A stretch of DNA of 64,000 nt from NCBI RefSeq assembly GCF_029714365.1, contig NZ_CP121659.1, forward strand, positions 2,480,001 to 2,544,000, in the 5' to 3' direction. The notes under the pieces were generated by a model, which was given only the letters and a program-made list of their open reading frames with translations, searched no databases and was not told where the DNA came from. Both the position numbers and the translations under genes were made by a program. This document shows, piece by piece, positions 17,836 through 26,695 of the stretch (positions are counted from its first letter, which is position 1; each line of letters opens with the position of its first letter). The DNA comes from Sinorhizobium terangae (GTDB lineage Bacteria; Pseudomonadota; Alphaproteobacteria; Rhizobiales; Rhizobiaceae).

Positions 17836-18312
17836 ATGCCGGTAATCCGCTCCGCCATGCCACACGAGATGGAAGCTCTTGCTCAGATTGGTCTATCCGC
17901 CTGGTGCAAGGGAATAAAGCCGCTTGTGCCGGCGCCAGTTGCGGTGAAGATCGAACGAAGCAACCCGTTCCTTTCTTTCCTCAGGGAACTTGGCTCGCGT
18001 GTGTTGATCGCCGAAATCGATGGCGAACTCGCCGGCCTCGGCGCTTGCGAGCACGAAGACGACACGATCAGCGATATTTGGGTATCCCCCGCCTTTGAAG
18101 GGCGGGGTGCCGGATCGGCTCTCATAGCTGCGCTTGAAGCGCAAATCGCTGAGCGGGGACACACCGAGGCGCGGATCCACGTCGCTGCAGCAAACGAACG
18201 AGCCCTTCGGCTCTATCAGAACCTTGGATATCGACAGCTTTGGCGGAAGCTCGATTTCGATCCAATCCTGGAGACCGATCTGGAGAAGATCGGCCTGTCG
18301 AAGTCCCTCTAG
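17836..18312 (+). CDS. GNAT family N-acetyltransferase
   Basis: A 158-residue GNAT: VSPAFEGRGAGSALIAALE is the acetyl-CoA binding motif (about 87-105) and NERALRLYQNLGYRQL the C-terminal signature. Strong AAGGAAA ribosome site. Convergent with queF across a 12-base inverted repeat. Substrate unknown. Confidence 0.87.
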   Translation: MPVIRSAMPHEMEALAQIGLSAWCKGIKPLVPAPVAVKIERSNPFLSFLRELGSRVLIAEIDGELAGLGACEHEDDTISDIWVSPAFEGRGAGSALIAALEAQIAERGHTEARIHVAAANERALRLYQNLGYRQLWRKLDFDPILETDLEKIGLSKSL

Positions 18313-18380
18313 ACTAATGCTTGTCGCCCGAAAGTGTGCAGCGGTATCGGGACAACGACATGCATGCAACCAAAGAACTT

Positions 18381-18420
18381 AAAGCGCGTCGCGTAGCTCC
18401 AATTGAATGCGACGCGCTTT
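18381..18420. repeat. 12-bp perfect inverted repeat, terminator-like
   Basis: Arms AAAGCGCGTCGC and GCGACGCGCTTT around a 16-base loop, between two convergent genes. This kind of palindrome with the core GCGCGTCGC recurs in rhizobial intergenic DNA and may also stop transcription from both sides. Confidence 0.65.
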
Positions 18421-18425
18421 AGGAA

Positions 18426-18890
18426 TCACCCACGACCGCGATAGGTCGGCACACCCTGATCCGGCAGCCAGACACCCTCCGGCGGCGCGCCCGTCTGCCA
18501 GAAGACGTCGATCGGAATGCCGCCGCGCGGATACCAATAGGCGCCGATCCTCAGCCACTTCGGCGACAGGAGCGACACCAGCCTCTTGGCGATGTCGATG
18601 GTGCAATCCTCGTGGAAAGCGCCATGGTTGCGGAAGGAGTGCAGGAAGAGCTTGAGCGACTTCGACTCGACAAGCCAGCCATCCGGCACATAATCGATGA
18701 CGATATGCGCGAAATCCGGCTGCCCAGTCATCGGGCAAAGCGAGGTGAACTCCGGCGCCGTGAAACGGACGACGAAGTCCGTCCCCGTATGATTGCTCGG
18801 TACCCTTTCGAGCACCGCCTCGTCCGGGCTTTGCGGCAGGTCGACCTTTGCGCCTAGTTGTGAAAGTCCTGATACGTCCGTTTTCGTCAT
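18426..18890 (-). CDS. queF: NADPH-dependent 7-cyano-7-deazaguanine reductase (preQ0 reductase)
   Basis: A 154-residue short-form (type I) QueF. The nucleophilic Cys is in [13 protein letters not shown], followed by the catalytic Asp and Glu in the QueF motif [16 protein letters not shown] and FHED. It reduces the nitrile preQ0 to preQ1 in queuosine synthesis for tRNA. Start at 18890 fixed by AAGGAA; the frame continues upstream but without support. It lies downstream of the cation efflux gene in the same direction, separated by a terminator. Confidence 0.94.
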   Translation of the reverse strand: MTKTDVSGLSQLGAKVDLPQSPDEAVLERVPSNHTGTDFVVRFTAPEFTSLCPMTGQPDFAHIVIDYVPDGWLVESKSLKLFLHSFRNHGAFHEDCTIDIAKRLVSLLSPKWLRIGAYWYPRGGIPIDVFWQTGAPPEGVWLPDQGVPTYRGRG

Positions 18891-18938
18891 TTCCTTACTG
18901 CTCCACCAAATCCTGGCCGTGATCGATTCTAAATAGTA

Positions 18939-18987
18939 AGAGCGGGATGCGGGCGGAAAACCGCAAACGCTTTTCCTCATCCCGCTC
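18939..18987 (-). terminator. terminator of the cation efflux gene
   Basis: Minus strand: an 11-base arm AGAGCGGGATG pairs with CATCCCGCTCT, followed by a T-rich stretch. The left arm overlaps the efflux gene stop codon. Confidence 0.7.
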
Positions 18988-19888
18988 TGGTCTTCACACG
19001 CACACCGTGTGCCTTCTCGCCTTCCGGCTCGACGTGAATGGCTATTCTCGCGCCCGGATGAACGACGCGAATCGCGTCCTCGACCCGGTCGCAAATGTCA
19101 TGGGCGTCGCCGACGGGCATCGCTTCGGGCACGACCATGTGGAAGTCCACGAAGATCGCCGGACCGGCCTGCCGTGTCTTCAAATCGTGTACGCCGAGAG
19201 AGCCGCCGGCATTTGCCGCGATTGCCTGCTTGATCGCCTCTTCCTCCTCCGCCGGCACGGCCCGGTCCATCAGCCCGTCAACCGAACGCGAGATGACCTT
19301 CCACCCCTGGAAGAGGATGTTGCCGGCGACGATCACTGCCAGCAGCGGATCGAGGATGGCGTAACCGGTGGCAATGGCAAGAAGAAGGCCGACGAGCACG
19401 CCTGCCGATGTTACGACGTCGGAAAGAATATGGTGCCCGTCGGCGCTCAACGCTGGCGACCGATGACGGGTACCGGCGCGGATCAGCACATAAGCCCAGA
19501 TCGCATTAATGACGCCGGCGGCGAAGTTGATCGCTAGACCGAGCGCCGGTGCGCTCAAGAGTTCCGGCGCCATCATCTCCGGCACCGCTTCCCATAAGAT
19601 CAGAAGCGCTGCCACGACAATCAGCACGCCTTCGATGACGGCGGAAAAATACTCCGCCTTGTGATGTCCGAACGGGTGGGTCGCATCCGCCGGTTTCGCG
19701 GCATAGCCAATCATCACATAGGCCATTACTGCGGCAATCACATTCACGATGGATTCCAGCCCGTCGGAAAGCAGCGCAACCGAACCGGTCACCCACCAGG
19801 CGAGCATCTTCAGCCCCATGACACCGACAGAAAGCGGCATGCCCCAAAAGGCCAGCCTCAGGATCGTTCTGCTATCGGAAGCGGTCAT
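18977..19888 (-). CDS. cation diffusion facilitator (CDF) family transporter
   Basis: A 303-residue CDF protein with about six membrane helices. The metal site residues lie in [11 protein letters not shown] (helix 2) and [13 protein letters not shown] (helix 5), with the cytosolic HPFGHHKAE motif and a C-terminal cytoplasmic ferredoxin-like domain ([10 protein letters not shown]). CDF proteins export Zn2+, Mn2+, Fe2+ or Co2+ against protons; the HHxxxD form does not settle the metal. Start at 19888 preferred since GAGGA lies 7 bases away; ATG at 19894 is possible. Confidence 0.9.
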   Translation of the reverse strand: MTASDSRTILRLAFWGMPLSVGVMGLKMLAWWVTGSVALLSDGLESIVNVIAAVMAYVMIGYAAKPADATHPFGHHKAEYFSAVIEGVLIVVAALLILWEAVPEMMAPELLSAPALGLAINFAAGVINAIWAYVLIRAGTRHRSPALSADGHHILSDVVTSAGVLVGLLLAIATGYAILDPLLAVIVAGNILFQGWKVISRSVDGLMDRAVPAEEEEAIKQAIAANAGGSLGVHDLKTRQAGPAIFVDFHMVVPEAMPVGDAHDICDRVEDAIRVVHPGARIAIHVEPEGEKAHGVRVKTRAG

Positions 19889-19940
19889 CTTCATTCCTCG
19901 TGCAGATGCAAACGAGTTGCAAATGCAAGCCTATTCAAAC

Positions 19941-19975
19941 GCAAAACCGCCCGCGCGAATTTTCGCGCAGGCGGG
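19941..19975 (-). terminator. terminator of trpE(G)
   Basis: Minus strand hairpin CCGCC.GCGCGAA / TTCGCGC.GGCGG followed by TTTTGCGTTT, between the trpE(G) stop and the cation efflux start. Confidence 0.75.
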
Positions 19976-20057
19976 TTCGAAACACCATATGGGTGATTAC
20001 GCACGGCTTGTCAAAGGGCCGTGTGGCGCAGCCTTGCCCGCCGCAATTCGTGTGCCG

Positions 20058-22247
20058 TCAGGCGGCCTTGGTTTTCGCCCGTTTGGCGAGATGCGCGACC
20101 ACGTTCTCGATCATCCGCATGCCGGCGTCGCCGCCGAGCGTCATGATCGATTCCGGATGGAACTGCACCGCCGCCACCGGCTCTTTCATGTGCTCGATGC
20201 CCATGATCGTGCCGTCTTCGCTCTCTGCCGTGATCATGAACTCGCGCGGTAGACTGGAGGGATCGGCAAAGATCGAATGGTAGCGCCCGACCGTCACCTC
20301 TTTGCCTAGACCGGAGAAAACGAGGCCGGGTTCCAGCACGCGGATGCGCGACGGCTTGCCATGCATCGGAATTGCCAATTGTCGCAAGTCGCCGCCATAG
20401 GCCTCGGCGAGCGCCTGAAGGCCGAGGCAGACCCCGAAGATCGGCAGTTCGCGCGCCCTCGCCTTCTTGATCGTCGCCTTGCAGTCGAAATCCTTTGGAG
20501 TGCCGGGTCCGGGCGAAAGCACGACAAGGTCCGGTTTGACGCGGTCGAAAATCTTCTCGGCAACCGGCGTGCGGACGGTGGTAACGTTCGCGCCCGTTTG
20601 CCGGAAGTAGTTAGCCAACGTGTGGACGAAGCTGTCCTCGTGGTCGACGAGCAGGATATTGACGCCCGCGCCGACCGGCGCAACGTCGCGCCCGGCCTTG
20701 GCGCTGTTGGCGGATTTGGCGTCGCGGATGGCTGCAATCATGGCGGATGCCTTCAGTTCGGTTTCGGCTTCTTCTTCTTCCGGATTGGAATCATAGAGGA
20801 GCGTCGCGCCCGCTCTAACCTCGGCGATCCCGTCCTTGATGCGGATGGTGCGCAAGGTCAGGCCGGTGTTCATGTCGCCATTGAAGCCGACCATGCCGAT
20901 CGCGCCACCATACCATGCACGCGGGCTCTTCTCATGGTTCTCGATGAAGCGCATGGCCCAAAGCTTCGGCGCGCCGGTGACGGTCACCGCCCAGGCGTGG
21001 CTCAGGAAGCCGTCGAAGGCATCCATGTCATCGCGAAGCCGCCCCTCGATGTGGTCGACTGTATGGATCAGCCGCGAATACATCTCGATCTGGCGACGGC
21101 CGATGACCTTCACCGAACCAGGAACGCAGACGCGGCTTTTATCGTTGCGGTCGACGTCCGAGCACATGGTGAGCTCGGATTCGTCCTTCTTCGAATTCAG
21201 GAGCTTCAGGATCTGCTCGCTATCGGCGATCGGGTCGTCGCCCCGCTTGATCGTGCCGGAAATCGGGCAGGTCTCGATGCGGCGGCCTGAGACCCGGACG
21301 AACATCTCCGGCGATGCGCCAACGAGATATTCCTGGTTTCCGAGATTGATGAAGAAGGAATAGGGCGACGGGTTGATCGCCTTCAGCCGGTTGGAAATCT
21401 CCGAAGGGCGGCTCTCGCAGCGTTCGTAGAATTTCTGCCCTGGCACGACCTCGAAGAGGTCGCCGCGACGGAAGCTTTCCTTTGCCTTGACCACGAGTTC
21501 GGCATATTCGCCCGGGCGATGATCGCCATGCGGCGGAATGCCGTCGACAGAGCGGAACGGCTCCGGTGCGATGTCCGCCGCCTTGCCCTCGGTCGAAAGA
21601 CCGCCCTTGGCAAAATCATAGCGGTCGACCCAGGCCTTCGCCGCATAGTGGTCGACGACGAGGATCTCATCCGGCAGGAAGAGGACCATGTCGCGCTGGT
21701 CGTCGGGCCGCTGCAATTTGAGGTCGATTGCGTCGAACTGGAAGGCAAGGTCGTAGCCGAACGCGCCATAGAAACCGAGATTGGAATCTTCGGGCGAATG
21801 GAAGAGGTTCGTCACGGCGCGAAGCACGGTGAAGACCGTCGGCATCTTCGAGCGCTCTTCCTCGGTAAACACGCGATCCGGCTGGTTGATGGTGAGATCG
21901 AGACGACGGGCCTCCGATTTGCCGAGCGTGATGTCAGCAACGGATTTCAGGTACTCGCCGATCAGCGCCAGCAACACCTCGCCGCGCTCGTTATAGGCTT
22001 CGATCCAGAGCGAGCGACCGAAGGAAGAGATGGCGAGCGGCGGGTCGACGACGGCGGTGTCCCAGCGGGTGTAGCGGCCGGGATATTCGTAGTTCGAGGA
22101 GAAGACCGCGCCGCGCCGCTCGTCGAGCTTGTCGACACAGGACGAGATCGCGTCCGTGTAGGATGCATCGCGCCGCCTGCGCGTGACGACGATGCCGCCT
22201 TCGGTTGTGTAGCTCTCCGCGCCGTCTTCCAGAATTACCGTTGCCAT
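20058..22247 (-). CDS. trpE: fused anthranilate synthase TrpE(G)
   Basis: A 729-residue fusion of TrpE (about 1-500) and TrpG (about 530-729), as found in Sinorhizobium and other rhizobia. It converts chorismate plus glutamine to anthranilate. The chorismate-binding core shows [25 protein letters not shown] and [14 protein letters not shown]. The glutaminase triad is Cys607 ([12 protein letters not shown]), His697 and Glu699 (QFHPES). Start at 22247 ([12 protein letters not shown]) rather than the in-frame ATG at 22280. Expression is set by the trpL attenuator immediately upstream. Confidence 0.97.
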   Translation of the reverse strand: MATVILEDGAESYTTEGGIVVTRRRRDASYTDAISSCVDKLDERRGAVFSSNYEYPGRYTRWDTAVVDPPLAISSFGRSLWIEAYNERGEVLLALIGEYLKSVADITLGKSEARRLDLTINQPDRVFTEEERSKMPTVFTVLRAVTNLFHSPEDSNLGFYGAFGYDLAFQFDAIDLKLQRPDDQRDMVLFLPDEILVVDHYAAKAWVDRYDFAKGGLSTEGKAADIAPEPFRSVDGIPPHGDHRPGEYAELVVKAKESFRRGDLFEVVPGQKFYERCESRPSEISNRLKAINPSPYSFFINLGNQEYLVGASPEMFVRVSGRRIETCPISGTIKRGDDPIADSEQILKLLNSKKDESELTMCSDVDRNDKSRVCVPGSVKVIGRRQIEMYSRLIHTVDHIEGRLRDDMDAFDGFLSHAWAVTVTGAPKLWAMRFIENHEKSPRAWYGGAIGMVGFNGDMNTGLTLRTIRIKDGIAEVRAGATLLYDSNPEEEEAETELKASAMIAAIRDAKSANSAKAGRDVAPVGAGVNILLVDHEDSFVHTLANYFRQTGANVTTVRTPVAEKIFDRVKPDLVVLSPGPGTPKDFDCKATIKKARARELPIFGVCLGLQALAEAYGGDLRQLAIPMHGKPSRIRVLEPGLVFSGLGKEVTVGRYHSIFADPSSLPREFMITAESEDGTIMGIEHMKEPVAAVQFHPESIMTLGGDAGMRMIENVVAHLAKRAKTKAA

Positions 22248-22293
22248 TCGCCTCGCTCCGTAAAAGCCCGGTCTTTCCACACGGCTTTGAATA

Positions 22294-22325
22294 CGAAAAA
22301 GCCGCCTCGAAATCTCCGGGCGGCT
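22294..22325 (-). terminator. trp attenuator terminator
   Basis: Minus strand GCCGCC...GGCGGC hairpin followed by TTTTT, located between trpL and trpE(G). This is the attenuator that ends transcription when charged tRNA-Trp is plentiful. Confidence 0.9.
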
Positions 22326-22361
22326 TCATGTCTCAATCACGCATGACTGGTCAAGGCCGCC

Positions 22362-22406
22362 TCAGCGAGCCCACCACCAGATCGAAATGTTGCGTGCGTT
22401 CATCAT
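22362..22406 (-). CDS. trpL: trp leader peptide
   Basis: A 14-residue frame MMNARNISIWWWAR ending in TGA, with three consecutive tryptophan codons followed by the attenuator hairpin. Almost identical to S. meliloti peTrpL. Ribosome stalling at the TGG codons in low tryptophan allows antitermination into trpE(G). A probable leaderless mRNA, since the -10 box is about 8 bases from the ATG. Confidence 0.93.
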   Translation of the reverse strand: MMNARNISIWWWAR

Positions 22407-22414
22407 GGGCGAAA

Positions 22415-22443
22415 GTGTTAGCGCGGCTTGCGGATGCGTGCAA
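22415..22443 (-). promoter_or_regulatory. trpL promoter
   Basis: On the minus strand TTGCAC (22438-22443) and TAACAC (22415-22420) with 17-base spacing form a sigma70-like promoter. The start would fall at or next to the trpL ATG. Confidence 0.65.
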
Positions 22444-22471
22444 GCGGGAAAAACGGGATCGACGGAGTTGA

Positions 22472-22499
22472 AATGGGCGGCTACCGAGAGCCGCCCATT
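22472..22499 (-). terminator. hairpin after shmR
   Basis: Perfect inverted repeat AATGGGCGGCT / AGCCGCCCATT with a 6-base loop, downstream of shmR. Lacks a strong T-run, so termination is likely but less certain. Confidence 0.55.
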
Positions 22500-22523
22500 C
22501 GATCGATCGGATGCGTCGGGCCG

Positions 22524-24728
22524 CTAGAAGCGTTGCGTCAGCGAGATCTTGAAGGTGCGGCCCGGCTCCGAATAGAAATCCGCCGGCTGCGTGAACGTAT
22601 TTTGGGTGTTGATCGCATCCCAATAGGTCTTGTCGAAGACGTTGTAGACGCCGGCATTCACCCGCAGGCCCGGCAACTCAGCCGGCTCCCACCAGCCGGT
22701 GAGATCGACGATGCCATAACCCGGCGCCTTGAAGCTGTTGGTCGACTTGTCCGAAACGGCCATCGCAGCCGTAAGGATCACGTCGGTTCCCCAGGTTTCG
22801 GTGGCATAGCCTACACCGAGGACTCCCTTCAACGGGGCCACAGAGCCCAGCACTTCGTCCGTATCGAGATCCCGGCCATAGGCATAGGCAAGTGCAGTGC
22901 GCACGTGGAAGCCATTGGCGAAGACCTTGTGGCCGGACACCTCGATCCCGTGGATGGAGACGTTCGCGCGGTTTATAGCCTCGGTAATGCCGAGCGGATA
23001 GGTTCCGGTCGGATCGAAGCTCCAGCGCTCGTCGATGAAGTTCCGGTACCTGTTGTAGAAGGCACTTACGCGCCCACCGAATTCCTCGTCACCGAAATTG
23101 GCTCCGACCTCAAAACCGTGGCTCGTTTCCGGCTTCAGGTCGGGATTGCCGATCTGCAGGTAGCTGCCCGGTGCACCGTAGTTGAGATAGAGTTCCTCGG
23201 CTGTCGGCGGCCGGAAAGCCATCGCCCACTGCGCGAAAAGCTCGACCTGTTCCGCCGCCTGATAGGTCGCAAGCAGCTTCGGCGACAGCGCCTGGTCGCT
23301 CTGACCGGGCGGCACCCCGTCATAGTTGGGATTGCGCATATAGGCAGCGGTATTCTGGGGCGAATAATCGTACCAGTCGAAGCGGAGCCCCGGCGTCAGC
23401 GCGAAGGGACCATCACCGATCGAGATGCGATCCTGCAGGTAAATACCTACTTTCTTGCTGTCGACGTCCGGGCTGTCGGACTGATTGGTATGCAGGAAGT
23501 TGCAGGAAGGGCTGGGCGCCGTGTCGCAGCTATCCTCACCTGAAGAGTACTGGTGTAGCTTGCCGATGGCAAAATCGCCGCCGAGCGTGACCTGATGCAG
23601 CAGGAGACCGGTGTCGAAGAACCTGTCGACGTAACCGGTGGCGCCGAAGCTCTCGTCCTCCGCCTCGTTGAGCCGCGAATACTCGCCGATCACCGAGGTG
23701 CTGCGAAAAGCATCAACACCATTTTCGCGGAGCAGGCGTTGCCAGTAAATGGTGGCCGAGGCGCTGTCGAACCAGCCGTTATCGTCGGTGGCCTCGAATT
23801 CATAGTCGAGCGACAGGCGCTCACGCCGGGTATTGTCGAGCTTGTCGTAGTTGCCCGGCCGATAGTTGCCGAGGAGACTCTGCCCGGACATGAAATCGAT
23901 GTCCTTGTCGCGATCGAAGCGTTCCGCCGTCAGCCCGAACGTGTGGCCGCTGTCGGTATATTGCCGCACCTTGAACAGGAGGTTGTTCTGGTCGTAGTCG
24001 GCCGGATCCGCCTCGGTGCGCGTCGTCGAATAGCCACCGACATCACCGTTGCTTTGCCGTTCGTGCCCCCTCTTGTAGCCACCCTGGAACAGAACGGCCG
24101 TATTGTCGTAGCGCGCGGCAACGGCGGCCGATCCGCCGAGGCTCTCATCGTCACCGTCATAGGCGAACTTGAAGATTCCGCCCCAGGTCCTTCCCTCGCC
24201 GATCAGGTCTTCCGGCTCCAGCGTGCGCAGGACGACGGCGCCGCCGAGCGCACCACCGCCGGCGCGGCTCGAATCGGCGCCACGTACGATATCGATCGTC
24301 GAGAGCGTGGCAAAATCGAAGCTGTCGATACCGCCATCTGCTTCGCGCGCACCGTCATCAATGAAGGGGATCGGGATGCCATCAATCGTCGTCAGCACCC
24401 GTGGCCCTTCCAGACCGCGGATATTGACGCTGCCGTTTGTGCGGTTGAAGTTCACGCCGGGCTCAAGACTTCTGCCCAGATCTTCGAAACTCGATATCTG
24501 GTTGTTGTCGAGTTGTTCTTCGGTGACCCGCTCGGCAAGCGGCGTATCCGCCACACCTTCCTTCTCGCCGTTCGTGACGACCAATTTCTTCAGTGCCGTT
24601 ACGCGCCCCTGCTTTTCAGCGGCAGTCGCCGCCTTGTCAGCGGGTTGCGCGTGCGAAAACGTTGTTCCGGCCAGGGTGACGAATGCCGTGCATGCAAAAA
24701 GACCCAGGCGATGATGCCGGTTGAGCAT
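22524..24728 (-). CDS. shmR: TonB-dependent haem/haemoglobin receptor, ShmR-type
   Basis: A 734-residue outer-membrane receptor with a signal peptide (1-27, ending SHAQ), a plug domain (about 60-190, with NIRGLEGPRVLTTIDG) and a 22-strand barrel ending in the terminal Phe (FKISLTQRF). The haem-receptor FRAP-like box is seen as AMAFRPPTAEELY, followed by NPDLKPE (NPNL-like box) and a conserved His in between candidates. The gene order next to trpE(G) matches S. meliloti, where SMc02726 (shmR) is the haemin receptor. A candidate RirA box covers the promoter. Confidence 0.9.
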   Translation of the reverse strand: MLNRHHRLGLFACTAFVTLAGTTFSHAQPADKAATAAEKQGRVTALKKLVVTNGEKEGVADTPLAERVTEEQLDNNQISSFEDLGRSLEPGVNFNRTNGSVNIRGLEGPRVLTTIDGIPIPFIDDGAREADGGIDSFDFATLSTIDIVRGADSSRAGGGALGGAVVLRTLEPEDLIGEGRTWGGIFKFAYDGDDESLGGSAAVAARYDNTAVLFQGGYKRGHERQSNGDVGGYSTTRTEADPADYDQNNLLFKVRQYTDSGHTFGLTAERFDRDKDIDFMSGQSLLGNYRPGNYDKLDNTRRERLSLDYEFEATDDNGWFDSASATIYWQRLLRENGVDAFRSTSVIGEYSRLNEAEDESFGATGYVDRFFDTGLLLHQVTLGGDFAIGKLHQYSSGEDSCDTAPSPSCNFLHTNQSDSPDVDSKKVGIYLQDRISIGDGPFALTPGLRFDWYDYSPQNTAAYMRNPNYDGVPPGQSDQALSPKLLATYQAAEQVELFAQWAMAFRPPTAEELYLNYGAPGSYLQIGNPDLKPETSHGFEVGANFGDEEFGGRVSAFYNRYRNFIDERWSFDPTGTYPLGITEAINRANVSIHGIEVSGHKVFANGFHVRTALAYAYGRDLDTDEVLGSVAPLKGVLGVGYATETWGTDVILTAAMAVSDKSTNSFKAPGYGIVDLTGWWEPAELPGLRVNAGVYNVFDKTYWDAINTQNTFTQPADFYSEPGRTFKISLTQRF

Positions 24729-24846
24729 GGACCAGTCCTTTGAGATGTTGGCCGGGCTTGCTGTTGAGCGGCAAACTCAAGGGGCTGGCTGGGCGAGGTT
24801 TAATTGCGAGCGACGTGTGAGCCGCGTCGCCTCATTTACGCCACAT

Positions 24847-24870
24847 AAAAAACATGAGTGAAATTGTCAA
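24847..24870 (-). promoter_or_regulatory. shmR promoter with candidate RirA (IRO) box
   Basis: Minus strand -35 TTGACA (24865-24870) with -10 TTATGT or TATGTG near 24842-24848. Overlapping it, TGA-N9-TCA at 24855-24869 (TGACAATTTCACTCA) matches the IRO box known to bind RirA in rhizobia under iron sufficiency. RirA repression of haem uptake is established for S. meliloti. Confidence 0.6.
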
Positions 24871-25004
24871 TATAAATCCAGGGGTGCGGGCGCCCCCCCG
24901 GATTCACGCTCCAAACCGACCTCGTCCTCAGTTTCAGCACATTTTGAAACAGGATCTGCTCTCATGCGTTTTGGCTTTGGCCGCAACGGATGGGAAGGAC
25001 CTGC

Positions 25005-25838
25005 ATGCGCCACTCCGCCGGAATGATCCTGTTGTCCGTTTCGATTCTTTCGGGCGCAAGCCTTCCCACGAAGGGTCCGGTGCCGGTCCCGAAACCAGCT
25101 GTCCCCGGCGAGCAAGCAACGCCAACCCCGGAGCTGAAACCTGGCGTGCCACCCAAGGGCGCCGAGATCAATAGAAAGACAGGTGCTCAGCCGCGCGTAG
25201 AAGAGAAAGAAGCAGCTCCCGGAGACAAGACAAAGGACGACAGCATTGAGGAGGTATTCCTGCCGGTGAAAGAGGAGCCTGCCGAAGAGCACGCCTCCTG
25301 CCTTGCCGATCTCAAGGCGCTCGGCGGCACATTCACTGACACCAAGCGCATCGACGATGGCAAAGGCTGCGGCATCGACAAACCGGTTCGCGTGACGGCG
25401 ATCTTGCCGGGCGTCGCCCTGAAGCCGGAAGGGACTATGCGCTGCGCGACGGCACTGGCGCTTGCCCGTTGGACCAAGGAATCGGCGGTCCCCGCAGCCG
25501 CGGCCGCGTTCGGACCGGACACCCGGATCGCGACGGTGAACCAGGCATCGACCTACGTCTGCCGCCTGCGCAACAACGCAACGGCCGGCAAGATATCGGA
25601 GCATGCCCATGGCAACGCTGTCGACATCGCCTCGTTCACATTGGGCAACGGCAGGACGATCGCCATCCAGCCGCGCGACGAGGATGGCACGCTGGACGGC
25701 GCGTTTCAGCGCGCGGTCACGGCATCGGGCTGCCTCTATTTCACAACCGTCCTCGATCCGGGCAGCGACGCCGCCCATGAGATGCACCTGCATCTCGACA
25801 TCATCGAACGCAAGAACGGCTATCGCTACTGTCGATAG
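25005..25838 (+). CDS. extensin-like C-terminal domain protein (secreted)
   Basis: A 277-residue protein starting at 25005 (AAGGA upstream), with a signal peptide (MRHSAGMILLSVSILSGAS), a proline-rich linker (about 20-90) and an extensin-like C-terminal domain (about 95-277). That domain shows CLADLKALGG, the CGI..PV core, SEHAHGNAVDIASF and HLHLDI. The latter His/Asp residues resemble the peptidase M15-like zinc site, so a peptidoglycan-related role is plausible. It is divergent from shmR. Confidence 0.82.
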   Translation: MRHSAGMILLSVSILSGASLPTKGPVPVPKPAVPGEQATPTPELKPGVPPKGAEINRKTGAQPRVEEKEAAPGDKTKDDSIEEVFLPVKEEPAEEHASCLADLKALGGTFTDTKRIDDGKGCGIDKPVRVTAILPGVALKPEGTMRCATALALARWTKESAVPAAAAAFGPDTRIATVNQASTYVCRLRNNATAGKISEHAHGNAVDIASFTLGNGRTIAIQPRDEDGTLDGAFQRAVTASGCLYFTTVLDPGSDAAHEMHLHLDIIERKNGYRYCR

Positions 25839-26137
25839 GCGGTCGTCAAGTTCCTGTCGGAGCAGGTTGGCGCCTTCTCGTCTGCAGGCACGACGAACTT
25901 GCCCAGGGAGACAAGTCGTTACCGTGGTACCTGCCGCCTACTGCAAATCAAAGTGCTACAGCGACCTTTGCGCGTCCGATTGGACGCGCGGCGCTGTAGG
26001 TATCCATGCTGCGCGGTGACGCGGCTCACCGACCATGGGACGCAAGATAGCGGCGAGGCGATTGAAATCACCGCGGGCGAGCACGATCTATTGCGCATCA
26101 TTTTTCGCCCGCCATCGACCTGACCGAGGAACAATCC
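25839..26137. other. intergenic region with mosaic repeat
   Basis: 299 bases with no credible gene. The middle is the 44-base palindromic repeat at 25956-25999; the rest shows nothing I can name, except GAGGAA before the next gene. Confidence 0.4.
25956..25999. repeat. 44-bp palindromic intergenic mosaic repeat (copy 1)
   Basis: Arms CTACAGCG / CGCTGTAG enclose GCGCGTCC / GGACGCGC, making a two-stem palindrome. Related copies are at 36097, 37405, 47395 and 58821. It looks like the rhizobial RIME/ABC-type intergenic mosaic elements. Confidence 0.8.
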
Positions 26138-26647
26138 ATGCCGCTAACCATGTACAAGCTCTCCGTGCCCGCCTTCATCCGCGGCTTTTCTGCCCTCGGT
26201 GGCCTCTTGGACAAGGCCGAGGCCTTCGCTGCAGAGAAGGGCATGCCGCTCGCTGAGCTCTTCGAGGCACGGCTCGCGCCGGATATGCTGCCGCTCGTCG
26301 GACAGATCCAGCGGGCGAGCGACACCAGCAAGAACGCCATCGGACGGCTGACGACGATCGAAACGCCACGCTTCCCGGACGAGGAACGGAGCTTCGCCGA
26401 GCTGCGCGAACGGATCGCCAAGACGGTCGCATTCCTCGAAACGGTCCAACCCGCCGATCTTGAAGGCAGCGAAAACCGCGAAGTCACGCTCAGCTTCCCC
26501 AACCTCAAGGTCAACTTCAGCGGCGAGGACTATCTCTTGAAGTTCGTACTGCCGAACTTTTATTTCCACGTCACCACTGCCTACGACATCCTCCGCCACA
26601 AGGGCGTTCCGATCGGCAAGCCCGACTATATCGGCGGTCTTGGCTGA
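26138..26647 (+). CDS. DUF1993 family protein
   Basis: A 169-residue protein matching DUF1993 (COG3812): it starts MPLTMYKLSVPAFIRGFSAL, has FSGEDYLLKFVLPNFYFHVTTAYDILRH, and ends GKPDYIGG. Predicted all-helical, DinB-like. Function unknown. GAGGAA precedes the ATG. It converges with fhs. Confidence 0.88.
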   Translation: MPLTMYKLSVPAFIRGFSALGGLLDKAEAFAAEKGMPLAELFEARLAPDMLPLVGQIQRASDTSKNAIGRLTTIETPRFPDEERSFAELRERIAKTVAFLETVQPADLEGSENREVTLSFPNLKVNFSGEDYLLKFVLPNFYFHVTTAYDILRHKGVPIGKPDYIGGLG

Positions 26648-26695
26648 AAGGCAGAGGGGGTGCCGTCATGGGCGGCTTCGCCATGATCGCGCGCC

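Larger units (their letters stand above)
22294..22406 (-). ncRNA. rnTrpL: rnTrpL: attenuated trp leader sRNA
   Basis: Transcription from the promoter at 22415-22443 and termination at 22294-22325 would give an RNA of about 110 nt. It starts essentially at the trpL ATG. In S. meliloti the equivalent rnTrpL (RcsR1) is a trans-acting sRNA and its peptide peTrpL also acts in trans (established by the Evguenieva-Hackenberg group). The size and position here fit, but expression is inferred. Confidence 0.75.

Noticed and set aside
18891..18976. PreQ1 riboswitch before queF
   Set aside because: The short leader carries a plain terminator hairpin of the upstream gene and no preQ1 pseudoknot features.
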